A stretch of DNA of 64,000 nt from Salegentibacter agarivorans (GTDB taxonomy: Bacteria > Bacteroidota > Bacteroidia > Flavobacteriales > Flavobacteriaceae). Both the position numbers and the translations under genes were made by a program. This document shows, one piece after another, positions 46,450 through 55,725 of this stretch (positions are counted from its first letter, which is position 1; every line of letters begins with the position of its first letter). The DNA lies in contig NZ_FOOH01000005.1 of the NCBI RefSeq assembly GCF_900113135.1, forward strand, positions 1-64,000, written 5' to 3'. A model generated the notes under the pieces. The model made no database searches. It had not been told where the DNA came from and saw only the letters and a program-made list of their open reading frames with translations.

Positions 46450-46983
46450 TTAAAGCAGTAATTGTTGTAAACAATCAAAAGTTTTTTGCTCTTTTATTTT
46501 AATTAAAATCGCCCCACTTTCACCGCGCACGCCATATAGAACGTTCTCGGGCTGATCATAATATATTTCCAAAGCAGAAACCTTTTTGGTTGTAAGAAAT
46601 TCTTGCAGATTTTCTGCTGTTTTTCCTTTTATGGAGCTAAGATAAATTACTTCTTCGTTATTGACGAATTGATATATAGGCCGGTGACGAGAATGTAAGT
46701 CTTTACCTGGTTTTTCAGCTTTTGTTTTAGCTTCTATTTCTTTTCGCCTTTCGGAAGAAAGGCCTGTGAAGCATATAAAATGCGAGGATGAGTTTACGGC
46801 TGTATCTGCCATTATTCGCTTTTGCAAGGAATTTAATTGTTGTTTGAGTTTTTCTTCAGCTTTAAGACTTTCTATCCATTCCTTATTTTCTTCAGCAGTA
46901 AGAATCAAACCGTCTTGGGCAACGGCAACTGATGCGGTAAAAAGACAGATTAAAACATAGAATACTTTAAATTTTAATTTCAT
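46450..46983 (-). CDS. Small secreted protein with a TonB-plug-like C-terminal motif
   Basis: 177 residues, Sec signal ending SVAVAQDG. I recognise no named family for the whole protein. The middle is charged and helical (WIESLKAEEKLKQQLNSL). The C-terminal part VSALEIYYDQPENVLYG then VRGESGAILIKIK resembles the plug segment of SusC-type receptors (YGSRGANGVIVINTK) without a barrel. Short plug-like tails occur in other Bacteroidota proteins, e.g. behind BlaR1-like peptidases. It lies 10 bases behind the ABC permease gene and is probably co-transcribed. Confidence 0.8.
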   Translation of the reverse strand: MKLKFKVFYVLICLFTASVAVAQDGLILTAEENKEWIESLKAEEKLKQQLNSLQKRIMADTAVNSSSHFICFTGLSSERRKEIEAKTKAEKPGKDLHSRHRPIYQFVNNEEVIYLSSIKGKTAENLQEFLTTKKVSALEIYYDQPENVLYGVRGESGAILIKIKEQKTFDCLQQLLL

Positions 46984-46993
46984 TTCTTGAATT

Positions 46994-48247
46994 TTACATT
47001 CCTGTTCTAATAGCTTCTACCGGATCTAATTTTGAAGCCGAAATTGCCGGAATTATTCCCGAAATTAACCCGATTACTGCTGAGACTGCAAAGCCAACAA
47101 ACATATTCCAGGAAGAAAGCACAAACTCAAAGTCGCCGGTAAATTGCGAAGCCGCGATAGAAACCAACCAAACCAATCCCAATCCTACCAGACCGCCAAT
47201 AACAGCCAGGATTACCGCTTCAAATAAAAATTGAAAGAGAATAAATTTATTTTTGGCTCCCAAAGATTTCTGAATTCCAATTAAATTGGTTCGCTCTTTT
47301 ACGCTTACAAACATAATATTGGCTATTCCAAAACCGCCCACGAGTAATGAAAATCCGCTAATTATTAATCCTATAAAATTCAGCTGACCGGTAATATTAT
47401 CTATTAAATCGGCAAAACCCTGAAGTTGATTTATAAAAAAGTTATTGATATCGCCAGGTTTTATTCCGCGGTAATTTCTAAGCTGTTGTTCTAAGACTGC
47501 CATATATTCGGCATTATCAACATCATCTTCTGGCTTTAAAATTAATTGCGGGAAAACACCCTTATTATTATCTCCATAAACTCTTCTCACAATATTTGCA
47601 GGAACGAACACCTGGCCATCCCTGGAGCCACCAAATAAGCTAGCTCCTTGCTTTTTAAGCACACCAATAACGGTAAGCTTTCTGCCATATAAACGCACTT
47701 CCTTACCAAGAGGATTAAGTCCACCAAAAAGATTATTTGCTATTTCGTGCCCTAACACAATTACCGGAGAACCACTTACTGACTCAGATTCGTTAAAAAA
47801 CCTACCTTCTTCCAGTTCCAGGGCTTCAATATCGTAATATTCGTGGGTAATAGCGCCAACTCCAACACCGGTACTGGTAACATCCTGATATTTTATAGAT
47901 TCATCGGGAACGCCAATTGTAAAACTTATAGATTCGGTATTGGGAAGATTTCGTTTCAGGTATTGATATTCATCGTAAGAAACATCTGGAAACTGCTGGC
48001 GTTTCCATTGCGGCACATCGGTGGGGCCAAAAGAAAAACGCATTACCACAATGGTGCTGTTATCTAAAGCGCTTAAACTTCCTTTAATTTCACGTTCTAA
48101 AGAATCTACTGCAGCAAGAACGCCTATAATGGAAAAAATTCCAATAGTAACCCCCAGCAAAGAAAGAAATGTTCTTAGCTTATTATTTTTTAGCGCGTTT
48201 ATCGCAAAATTAAAACTTTCCCTAAGTACGCGTAGATATATCAGCAT
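46994..48247 (-). CDS. MacB/FtsX-type ABC transporter permease
   Basis: 417 residues. One N-terminal membrane helix (LRTFLSLLGVTIGIFSIIGVLAAVDSL) is followed by a large periplasmic MacB_PCD domain and three C-terminal helices in the FtsX domain (GGFGIANIMFVSVKERTNLIGIQKSLGAK; PAISASKLDPVEAIRTG). This is the membrane part of a mechanotransmission-type exporter that moves lipoproteins, peptides or toxins. No ATPase gene is nearby, so the partner is encoded elsewhere. Followed by the small secreted protein gene. Confidence 0.93.
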   Translation of the reverse strand: MLIYLRVLRESFNFAINALKNNKLRTFLSLLGVTIGIFSIIGVLAAVDSLEREIKGSLSALDNSTIVVMRFSFGPTDVPQWKRQQFPDVSYDEYQYLKRNLPNTESISFTIGVPDESIKYQDVTSTGVGVGAITHEYYDIEALELEEGRFFNESESVSGSPVIVLGHEIANNLFGGLNPLGKEVRLYGRKLTVIGVLKKQGASLFGGSRDGQVFVPANIVRRVYGDNNKGVFPQLILKPEDDVDNAEYMAVLEQQLRNYRGIKPGDINNFFINQLQGFADLIDNITGQLNFIGLIISGFSLLVGGFGIANIMFVSVKERTNLIGIQKSLGAKNKFILFQFLFEAVILAVIGGLVGLGLVWLVSIAASQFTGDFEFVLSSWNMFVGFAVSAVIGLISGIIPAISASKLDPVEAIRTGM

Positions 48248-48289
48248 AATAAATAAAGCTCGGGGACAGAACCACGGAGCATTAAATTG

Positions 48290-48400
48290 TAAATTAAAAC
48301 ATTCTGCCAGCCGGGCACATATAAATACCAGGATATCGAGTAAATAAAGCCCGGATTTTTATGTGCTTAGTGGTATGACGCCCGGGTTTAAATTTCGTTA
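48290..48400. repeat. Structured intergenic element upstream of purH
   Basis: CCGGGC near 48314 pairs with GCCCGG near 48351 and again with GCCCGGG near 48390. CACATATAAA pairs with TTTTTATGTG, and ATACCA with TGGTAT. Several competing stems can form. No purine riboswitch signature is visible. It may be an intergenic repeat or a terminator relic between the divergent permease and purH genes. Confidence 0.35.
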
Positions 48401-48454
48401 CAAAATTTCTGGATAAATAAAGTAAATGCCTTTTATGTTTTTGGGTTAAATACT

Positions 48455-48462
48455 TACTTTTG
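48455..48462 (+). promoter_or_regulatory. Candidate -7 element for purH
   Basis: TACTTTTG matches TAnnTTTG, 22 bases before the purH ATG at 48485. No -33 TTTG at ideal spacing. Confidence 0.45.
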
Positions 48463-48484
48463 CCACTTTAACAAACACAACACA

Positions 48485-50017
48485 ATGAGCGACTTAAAAA
48501 AAGCAAAATCTGCTTTAATATCTGTATTCAGCAAAGAAGGCCTGGAACCTATTGTAAAAAAACTTAACAACCTGGGAATCACCATTTACTCTACTGGTGG
48601 CACCGAAAAATTTATAAAAGATCTTGGAATTGAAGTTGTACCTGTAGAAGATGTAACTTCTTATCCTTCAATTTTAGGCGGAAGGGTAAAAACGCTCCAC
48701 CCAAAAGTTTTTGGAGGAATTTTGAACAGGCAGGATAATGAAGGTGACGTAAAAGAACTTGCAGAATACGAAATTCCGCAGATAGACATTGTGATTGTAG
48801 ACCTTTATCCATTTGAAAAAACCGTTGCTTCGGGAGCTTCAGAACAGGATATTATTGAAAAAATAGATATTGGCGGCATTTCGCTTATTCGCGCCGCTGC
48901 AAAGAACTTTAAAGATGTGCTTTGTGTTTCTTCGGTAGAAGATTATAAGGATTTTGAAAATTTACTGGACGAAAAAAATGGAGATACCAGCCTTGCAGAT
49001 CGTAAACTTTTTGCCGGAAAAGCTTTTAATATTTCCTCACACTATGATACGGCAATCTTCAACTATTTTAATGCTGAAGGCGAAGTAAAAGCTTATAAAA
49101 CAAGTATCCAAACCGGAAAAGAATTACGCTATGGTGAAAACCCACATCAGCAGGGAACTTTTTACGGAGATTTTGATGCGATGTTTGAAAAACTGCACGG
49201 AAAAGAACTCTCTTACAACAACTTATTAGATGTTGATGCTGCGGTAAACCTCATCAACGAATTTAAAGGCGAAGCACCAACTTTTGCGATTTTAAAGCAC
49301 AATAATGCTTGTGGTCTAGCTCAACGCGACACGGTTCACCAGGCTTATGTAGATGCGTTGGCGGGTGATCCTGTTTCTGCTTTTGGAGGAGTTTTAATTA
49401 GCAATGTTGAAATTGATAAAACTACAGCTGAAGAAATTCATAAATTATTCTGTGAAGTGGTTATCGCCCCTTCTTTCTCTAAGGAGGCCGAAGAAATTCT
49501 GAAAGGAAAAAAGAACAGGATTTTATTGACTCAGAAAGAAACTGAACTTCCGCAGAAACAGGTTAGAACTTGTTTGAACGGTGTTTTGGTACAGGATAAA
49601 GACAACAAAACTGATGCGCTTGAAGATTTAAAAGAGGCTACAAACAATAAACCAACAGATGCCGAGTTATCTGACTTGTTGTTTGCTTCAAAAATTTGCA
49701 AGCATACAAAATCGAATACCATCGTTTTAGCAAAAAACAAACAATTATGCGCCAGCGGCACCGGGCAAACTTCTCGTGTGGATGCTTTAACACACAGCAT
49801 AGAGAAAGCGAGATCTTTTAAATTCGATTTAAAGGGAGCGGTTATGGCTAGCGACGCGTTTTTCCCGTTTCCAGATTGTGTAGAGATTGCAGGTAACGCA
49901 GGAATTTCAGCAGTAATCCAGCCCGGGGGATCTATAAAAGATCAGTTAAGTATAGATTATTGCAACGAAAATAATATAGCTATGGTGATGACGGGAACAC
50001 GCCATTTTAAACATTAA
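48485..50017 (+). CDS. purH: Bifunctional AICAR transformylase / IMP cyclohydrolase
   Basis: Carries out the last two steps of IMP synthesis. The N-terminal MGS-like cyclohydrolase domain includes STGGTEKFIKDLG and GRVKTLHPKVFGGIL. The C-terminal transformylase domain includes LRYGENPHQQG, ILKHNNACGLA and ASDAFFPFPDCVE, ending GTRHFKH. 510 residues is standard. It has its own promoter element; mreB starts 38 bases past its end, so some co-transcription with the cell-shape genes is possible. Confidence 0.98.
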   Translation: MSDLKKAKSALISVFSKEGLEPIVKKLNNLGITIYSTGGTEKFIKDLGIEVVPVEDVTSYPSILGGRVKTLHPKVFGGILNRQDNEGDVKELAEYEIPQIDIVIVDLYPFEKTVASGASEQDIIEKIDIGGISLIRAAAKNFKDVLCVSSVEDYKDFENLLDEKNGDTSLADRKLFAGKAFNISSHYDTAIFNYFNAEGEVKAYKTSIQTGKELRYGENPHQQGTFYGDFDAMFEKLHGKELSYNNLLDVDAAVNLINEFKGEAPTFAILKHNNACGLAQRDTVHQAYVDALAGDPVSAFGGVLISNVEIDKTTAEEIHKLFCEVVIAPSFSKEAEEILKGKKNRILLTQKETELPQKQVRTCLNGVLVQDKDNKTDALEDLKEATNNKPTDAELSDLLFASKICKHTKSNTIVLAKNKQLCASGTGQTSRVDALTHSIEKARSFKFDLKGAVMASDAFFPFPDCVEIAGNAGISAVIQPGGSIKDQLSIDYCNENNIAMVMTGTRHFKH

Positions 50018-50055
50018 TTTTATTACATTTACCAAACCTCAATACCAAACAAAGC

Positions 50056-51084
50056 ATGGGATTTTTTGACTTTCTCATTGAAGAAATAGCGATAGATTTA
50101 GGAACTGCCAACACCCTTATTATTCATAATGATAAAGTGGTGGTAGACAGCCCCTCTATTGTTGCACGAGACCGTACTACGGGAAAAATAACCGCAGTAG
50201 GGAAAGAAGCTGCAATGATGCAGGGAAAAACCCATGAAAACATAAAAACCATTCGCCCATTAAAAGATGGGGTAATTGCAGATTTTGATGCCAGTGAGAA
50301 AATGCTCACTATGTTCATTAAAGAAATTCCGGCGCTTAAAAAGAAAATGTTCACACCGGCCCTTAGAATGGTGATTTGTATTCCATCTGGAATTACAGAA
50401 GTTGAAATGCGTGCGGTAAAAGAAAGTGCAGAGCGTGTGAATGGGAAAGAGGTTTACCTTATTCACGAGCCTATGGCTGCTGCCATTGGTATTGGCGTAG
50501 ATATTATGCAGCCTAAAGGAAATATGATCGTAGATATAGGTGGTGGTACTACTGAAATCGCGGTAATTGCCCTTGGTGGAATTGTTTGTGATAAATCGGT
50601 TAAAATTGCCGGTGATGTATTTACTAATGATATTGTTTATTATATGCGTACGCAGCACAACTTATATGTTGGAGAGCGTACTGCTGAAAAAATAAAAATA
50701 CAGATTGGTGCAGCGACTGAAGATTTAGAAGTTCCGCCAGAAGAAATGAGCGTGCAGGGACGTGACCTTTTAACAGGAAAACCCAAGCAGGTAAACATTT
50801 CTTATCGTGAAATTGCCAAAGCCTTAGATAAGTCTATTTTAAGGATTGAAGACGCGGTAATGGAAACCTTATCTCAAACCCCTCCAGAGCTTGCAGCCGA
50901 TATTTACAATACCGGTATTTATCTTGCCGGTGGTGGATCTATGCTTAGAGGATTGGATAAAAGGCTATCTCAAAAAACCGATCTTCCGGTTTATATCGCC
51001 GAAGATCCATTAAGAGCCGTAGTAAGAGGAACCGGAATATGCTTAAAGACCCTTAATCGTTATAAGGGAATTTTGATAAAGTAG
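50056..51084 (+). CDS. mreB: Rod shape-determining protein MreB
   Basis: Bacterial actin that guides lateral wall synthesis. 342 residues with the phosphate and nucleotide motifs DLGTANTLI, VDIGGGTTEIAVI and IYLAGGGSMLRGL. The N-terminal MGFFDFLIEEIAIDLG includes a short amphipathic start for membrane contact. First of five consecutive elongation genes; 13 bases separate it from mreC. Confidence 0.98.
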   Translation: MGFFDFLIEEIAIDLGTANTLIIHNDKVVVDSPSIVARDRTTGKITAVGKEAAMMQGKTHENIKTIRPLKDGVIADFDASEKMLTMFIKEIPALKKKMFTPALRMVICIPSGITEVEMRAVKESAERVNGKEVYLIHEPMAAAIGIGVDIMQPKGNMIVDIGGGTTEIAVIALGGIVCDKSVKIAGDVFTNDIVYYMRTQHNLYVGERTAEKIKIQIGAATEDLEVPPEEMSVQGRDLLTGKPKQVNISYREIAKALDKSILRIEDAVMETLSQTPPELAADIYNTGIYLAGGGSMLRGLDKRLSQKTDLPVYIAEDPLRAVVRGTGICLKTLNRYKGILIK

Positions 51085-51097
51085 GAGAAGTAGTTTT

Positions 51098-51922
51098 ATG
51101 CAGCAAATTTTTAATTTTCTTATTCGGAATAAGAATAATATCCTATTCCTGTTTCTGCTTGCATTAGCTGTATTCTTTACCATTCAAACCCATTCTTTTC
51201 ATAAAAGTAGTTTTATAAGCTCGGCAAACGTACTTACCGGCGGCATCTATTCCTGGGCCAACGATTTTGACAAGTACATGCATTTAGACGAGTACAACGA
51301 GCGCTTAATGGAAGAAAATAAGCAGCTGCGTAACGTATTGACCAATTTAAACGATACCATTTCGGTAGAAAATTATACCGATACCACCAGTTTTGATGGC
51401 ACGTACTATTTTAGAACCGCGAGGGTTATTAATAACAACTATGCCAAACCCAACAATTTTCTAACCTTAAACCAGGGAAAAGAAGCCGGTATAAAATCTG
51501 AGTTCGGGGTTATAACAAGTAAGGGAGTAATTGGAATTGTAGACCGTGTGAACAGCAGATTCTCGCGAGTAATTTCCATATTAAATTCAGATTCTCAAAT
51601 TAACGCACAGTTAAATAAAACCAATCATTTTGGGAGTTTAATCTGGGATGGTAAAAATCCTAATATCGTTCAGCTGGTAGATGTGCCACGACAGGCACCC
51701 GTAAAAGAAGGAGATACCATAGTCACTGGGGGAAAATCTTTAATTTTTCCTGAAGGGATTCCCATTGGTAGTGTAGAAAATTTTAAACTGGACCAAAGCC
51801 AGAGTTATTACAATATTAATGTTAGGCTTTTTAATGATATGACCAACATTGGTTATGTATATGTAATTGAAAACCTGGACCGGGAAGAAATACTGGAATT
51901 AGAGAAGGAAGATGAACAATAG
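51098..51922 (+). CDS. mreC: Rod shape-determining protein MreC
   Basis: 274 residues. One membrane helix (NILFLFLLALAVFFTIQ), a coiled-coil of about 35 residues (DEYNERLMEENKQLRNVLTN), then the two beta-barrel domains (KGVIGIVDRVNSRFSRVIS; GDTIVTGGKSLIFPEGIPIG). It is a periplasmic scaffold linking MreB to PBP2. Its end overlaps the start of mreD by 11 bases. Confidence 0.95.
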   Translation: MQQIFNFLIRNKNNILFLFLLALAVFFTIQTHSFHKSSFISSANVLTGGIYSWANDFDKYMHLDEYNERLMEENKQLRNVLTNLNDTISVENYTDTTSFDGTYYFRTARVINNNYAKPNNFLTLNQGKEAGIKSEFGVITSKGVIGIVDRVNSRFSRVISILNSDSQINAQLNKTNHFGSLIWDGKNPNIVQLVDVPRQAPVKEGDTIVTGGKSLIFPEGIPIGSVENFKLDQSQSYYNINVRLFNDMTNIGYVYVIENLDREEILELEKEDEQ

Positions 51923-52418
51923 TATTTTAAAAAATATAATCAGGTTTGTAGGATTAGTATTTATACAGGTACTAATACTTAACAATATTAATTTCCTGGG
52001 CTATATAAATCCTTACCTTTATGTATTATTTATTTTACTTTATCCATTTAATGCAAATCAGAGTTTATTTTTAATACTGTCTTTTTTATTAGGCTTTAGT
52101 ATAGATCTTTTTGAAGACAGCGGCGGCGTTCATGCGGCAGCTTGTGTGGTTATTGCTTTTATTAGGCCAAATTTGCTTCGATTTTCTTTTGGAATAAGCT
52201 ATGATCATCAAAATTTAAGGCTTTCCACAACACCTTTTGGAGCCAGATTAAGCTATATTTTTATCAGTATTATAATTCATCATTTTATCTTGTTTTTCTT
52301 GGAAATGTTCAGCTTTAGTCATATAATAATAGTCCTCAAAAAAACGTTATTTTCAGGGATCTTCAGTGTTATTACTATTATGCTAAGCCTTATTGTTTTC
52401 AGTAAAAAATATAGATGA
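51912..52418 (+). CDS. mreD: Rod shape-determining protein MreD
   Basis: 168 residues and about five membrane helices, with little sequence conservation beyond the family pattern (LFILLYPFNANQSLFLILSF, GFSIDLFEDSGGVHAAACVV). An inner-membrane partner of MreC. It overlaps both neighbours (11 and 4 bases), so the whole set is translationally coupled. Confidence 0.9.
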   Translation: MNNSILKNIIRFVGLVFIQVLILNNINFLGYINPYLYVLFILLYPFNANQSLFLILSFLLGFSIDLFEDSGGVHAAACVVIAFIRPNLLRFSFGISYDHQNLRLSTTPFGARLSYIFISIIIHHFILFFLEMFSFSHIIIVLKKTLFSGIFSVITIMLSLIVFSKKYR

Positions 52419-54283
52419 GAAAATTACTTCTTTACATTATTATTCTTACCACCGGCATTATTTTTCTTGCCCGGTTGTTCTATTTGCAAATAATGGACGA
52501 TTCTTTTGCGGTAAGATCTCAGGATAATGCTATTGAAGTGGTGTACGATTATCCGCAGCGAGGTTATATTTCAGACCGAAATGGGAAGTTGATGGTTTCT
52601 AACCAACCATCTTACGATGTGATGGCCATTCCACGCAATCTTAAACCTTTTGATACTACTGAATTCTGCGAAATTCTAAGTATAGATCCAAAGGAATTAG
52701 GGCGCCGTTTAGATAAGGCCAAAATCTACTCTCCTATTCTTCCGTCAGTAATTATTCCGCAATTAACAAAATCGGAATACGCTTATTTACAGGAAAAAAT
52801 GCGAAAATATGAAGGTTTTTATATTCAAAAACGTTCGTTAAGAGATTACCAGGTAGATCATAGTGCCAATGTTTTAGGCTATATCGCGCAGGTGAATCAG
52901 AAAAAAGTTAATGAAGATCCGTATTATATTTCTGGTGACCTTATTGGAAGAAGCGGCGTAGAAAAAGTTTACGAAGAATTACTGCGTGGGGAAAAGGGTG
53001 TAAAATACATTCAAAAAGATAGGTTTAACAGGGACATTGGCCCTTATAAAGACGGTATTTACGATACGCTTCCCACTAAAGGAAAAGATATACATATCAC
53101 TTTAGATGCCGAATTACAGGCGTATGGCGAAAAACTAATGGAAAACAAACGAGGTGGAATTGTAGCTATAGAGCCGGCAAGTGGCGAAATTCTTTCCCTG
53201 GTAACTGCGCCTAATTACGACCCTGCTTTATTAGTTGGCCGAAAAAGATCTCCAAATTACACCAGGCTATATTATGATTCTATTGCACAACCACTTTATG
53301 ATCGCGGACTTTTGGCAGAATACCCTCCCGGATCTCCTTTTAAAGCTTTAACCGGTTTAATTGGGCTGCAGGAAGGGGTAATAGATACCGAAGACAGGTT
53401 TTCATGCAACAACGGTTATAATTACGGAGCCAGGCGTCCTTTGGGTTGCCATGCTCATCCCAGCCCCCTGGATCTAGTGCCGGGTATCGCAAACTCCTGT
53501 AATTCTTATTTCGCACAGGTTTATAGAAAAACAATAGAAAAATTTCCCACCCCACAAGAAGGGATTGATACCTGGAATGCACATTTAAAAAGTTTTGGCC
53601 TTGGTCAGTTTATGGGAAATGATCTTAGTACAGGGAGACCGGGTAAAATTCCTGATGCCGATTATTATAACCGAATTTATAATTACCCAACATACAAATG
53701 GTATTCTACGGCAACAATATCTAATGCCATTGGCCAGGGAGAAGTTTTAATGACGCCCATTCAACTCGCAAATATGACGGCTACTATTGCAAACCGTGGA
53801 TGGTACTACACTCCCCATATTTTAAAAGCTGTAGAAGGTGATCCTATAAAAGAAGAGAAATTTACAGTAAAAAACATCACAACGGTAGACTCCAAACATT
53901 TCGACCCTGTAGTTGAAGGTATGCACCAGGTTTACAAAAATGGTACTGCTAGAAGTCTGCAAATCCCCGGAATTGAAATCGCTGGTAAAACAGGTACCGC
54001 AGAAAACTTTACAAAAATTGATGGGAAACGCACCCAACTTACAGACCACTCTATTTTTGTAGCTTTTGCACCGGTAGACAATCCAAAGATAGCTATTGCA
54101 GTATTTGTGGAAAACGGATATTGGGGAAGCCGTTATGCCGGAAGAATTGCTAGCTTAATGGTTGAAAAATATATTAAAAAAGAAATTACCAGAACAGATA
54201 TGGAAGACTGGATTTTAAGCCACAGTCTTGAAGAAGAGTACGCAAAACCATTAAGTGGAGAACCTTTTATAATAAATAGGTAA
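52415..54283 (+). CDS. mrdA: Penicillin-binding protein 2 (elongation transpeptidase)
   Basis: 622 residues. An N-terminal membrane anchor (LLLYIIILTTGIIFLARLFY) is followed by a dimerisation domain (RGYISDRNGKLMVSNQPSYD) and the transpeptidase domain. The penicillin-binding motifs are SxxK in PPGSPFKALTG (Ser about 307), SxN in ANSCNSYFAQ (about 360) and KTG in IAGKTGTAENF (about 523). It cross-links peptidoglycan during elongation with RodA as the polymerase. Its stop is directly followed by the rodA ATG. Confidence 0.97.
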   Translation: MRKLLLYIIILTTGIIFLARLFYLQIMDDSFAVRSQDNAIEVVYDYPQRGYISDRNGKLMVSNQPSYDVMAIPRNLKPFDTTEFCEILSIDPKELGRRLDKAKIYSPILPSVIIPQLTKSEYAYLQEKMRKYEGFYIQKRSLRDYQVDHSANVLGYIAQVNQKKVNEDPYYISGDLIGRSGVEKVYEELLRGEKGVKYIQKDRFNRDIGPYKDGIYDTLPTKGKDIHITLDAELQAYGEKLMENKRGGIVAIEPASGEILSLVTAPNYDPALLVGRKRSPNYTRLYYDSIAQPLYDRGLLAEYPPGSPFKALTGLIGLQEGVIDTEDRFSCNNGYNYGARRPLGCHAHPSPLDLVPGIANSCNSYFAQVYRKTIEKFPTPQEGIDTWNAHLKSFGLGQFMGNDLSTGRPGKIPDADYYNRIYNYPTYKWYSTATISNAIGQGEVLMTPIQLANMTATIANRGWYYTPHILKAVEGDPIKEEKFTVKNITTVDSKHFDPVVEGMHQVYKNGTARSLQIPGIEIAGKTGTAENFTKIDGKRTQLTDHSIFVAFAPVDNPKIAIAVFVENGYWGSRYAGRIASLMVEKYIKKEITRTDMEDWILSHSLEEEYAKPLSGEPFIINR

Positions 54284-55534
54284 ATGAGTAAAAGCGTAGC
54301 AGGATTTGATTGGATTACTATATTAATTTACCTTTTATTAGTAGGCTTTGGATGGGCCAATATTTACTCGGCGTCTCTGGGCTCCGGCAGCCCTATTGAT
54401 TTTTTTAATATGGACGCTCCTTATAGCAGGCAGGCCCTTTTTATAGCATTAAGCATCTTCCTTATTATTCTAATCCTTTCAATTGAAGCAAAATTTTACC
54501 AGCGGTTTTCTAGTGTAATTTATGCCACAAGCCTTTTAAGCTTAGCAGGATTATTTGTTTTTGGAAGCACCATTGCCGGGCAGACTGCATGGTACCAAAT
54601 TGGCTCAGTTAGTATTCAACCTGCAGAATTTGCAAAAGCAGCCACCGCTTTGGCCGTAGCAAAATATCTAAGTGGTATACAAACCAATATTAAAGATTTT
54701 AAGCATCAATTACGAGTATTTTTAATTATTGCCCTGCCAATGATCTTAGTGCTCTTACAGCCCGATGCAGGTAGTGCAATGGTCTATTTTTCATTTGCAT
54801 TTGCACTGTACAGGGAGGGACTGCATTTTGCTTATTTGTTACTCGGGTTTTTCGCTGCTATTCTTTTTGTAGCCACACTGGCATTCGGCCCCTTGTGGGT
54901 AATTGGCGGAATATTACTAATTGCAATACTGGTTTATCTTAAAAACCGAAAAAGAAGACCTAACATTTTAAAATATTTATTTTTTGCAGCGGTTGCAGTT
55001 GGATTTTCGCTTTCAGTAAATTATGTATTTGAGAATGTTTTTAAACAGCATCACCGGGATAGATTTAATATTGTATTAGGCAAAGAAGTAGATTCTCGTG
55101 GTATTGGTTATAATACTAACCAAAGTGAAATTGCAATAGGCAGCGGCGGATTATTCGGAAAAGGCTGGACAGAAGGAACTCAAACCAAAGGTCATTTTGT
55201 GCCTGAACAACATACCGATTATATTTTTAGCACGGTAGGTGAAGAATGGGGCTTTTTAGGAAGCACGTTTATTCTTGCCCTGTTTATACTGCTTATGTTG
55301 CGTCTACTTTATATGGCAGAGCGACAGCGTTCAACTTTTAACCGGGTTTACGGTTATGGGGTAATAGGAATAATCTTTATGCACTTCCTTGTAAATATTG
55401 GCATGGTTATAGGCATTTTTCCTACAGTTGGAATTCCCTTACCATTTTTAAGTTATGGAGGTTCAGGACTTTGGGCATTTACAATTCTCCTATTTATTTT
55501 TGTCAAACTGGATTCAGACAGGATGTCTTTCTAA
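54284..55534 (+). CDS. rodA: Rod shape-determining glycosyltransferase RodA
   Basis: 416 residues, a SEDS-family polytopic membrane protein with about ten helices. Signature parts are PDAGSAMVYFSFAF, GSGGLFGKGWTEGTQTKGHFVPEQHTD-like and FPTVGIPLPFLSYGGSG. It polymerises lipid II with PBP2. The start immediately abuts the mrdA stop. Last gene of the elongation cluster. Confidence 0.97.
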   Translation: MSKSVAGFDWITILIYLLLVGFGWANIYSASLGSGSPIDFFNMDAPYSRQALFIALSIFLIILILSIEAKFYQRFSSVIYATSLLSLAGLFVFGSTIAGQTAWYQIGSVSIQPAEFAKAATALAVAKYLSGIQTNIKDFKHQLRVFLIIALPMILVLLQPDAGSAMVYFSFAFALYREGLHFAYLLLGFFAAILFVATLAFGPLWVIGGILLIAILVYLKNRKRRPNILKYLFFAAVAVGFSLSVNYVFENVFKQHHRDRFNIVLGKEVDSRGIGYNTNQSEIAIGSGGLFGKGWTEGTQTKGHFVPEQHTDYIFSTVGEEWGFLGSTFILALFILLMLRLLYMAERQRSTFNRVYGYGVIGIIFMHFLVNIGMVIGIFPTVGIPLPFLSYGGSGLWAFTILLFIFVKLDSDRMSF

Positions 55535-55611
55535 TTACATCGCTCTGCTAACAATAAAGCAGCGGCAACTGCCAGAATGATTAGCGGATAAATATATTTT
55601 CTTTTCAGCAT
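55531..55611 (-). CDS. Possible 26-residue membrane peptide
   Basis: Frame from ATG at 55611 to TAG at 55531-55533: MLKRKYIYPLIILAVAAALL followed by LAERCN. Lys/Arg-rich at the start, one hydrophobic helix and a terminal cysteine. TAAATTTG, a match to TAnnTTTG, lies directly upstream (55616-55623 on the minus strand), which would give a leaderless message. It overlaps the end of rodA by 4 bases on the opposite strand. Not recognised and could be chance. Confidence 0.4.
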   Translation of the reverse strand: MLKRKYIYPLIILAVAAALLLAERCN

Positions 55612-55677
55612 ACAGCAAATTTAAACTTTTTGGTAATAAAGCTTACTCAGATTTCTTCAGTTAATTAATTATCACAT

Positions 55678-55710
55678 AAAAAAAGCGCCTCATTGCTGAA
55701 GCGCTTTTAC
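55678..55710. terminator. Bidirectional terminator between rodA and the protease gene
   Basis: AAAAAAAGCGC and GCGCTTTTACC surround a 12-base loop CTCATTGCTGAA. On the minus strand it ends in seven Ts and lies just past the protease stop; on the plus strand the T-run is shorter. It serves both converging genes. Confidence 0.85.
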
Positions 55711-55725
55711 CTTTTTAGAAGAAAA

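Noticed and set aside
48290-48400. Purine riboswitch in front of purH
   Set aside because: No conserved purine aptamer core or three-way junction loops can be found; kept only as an unassigned element.
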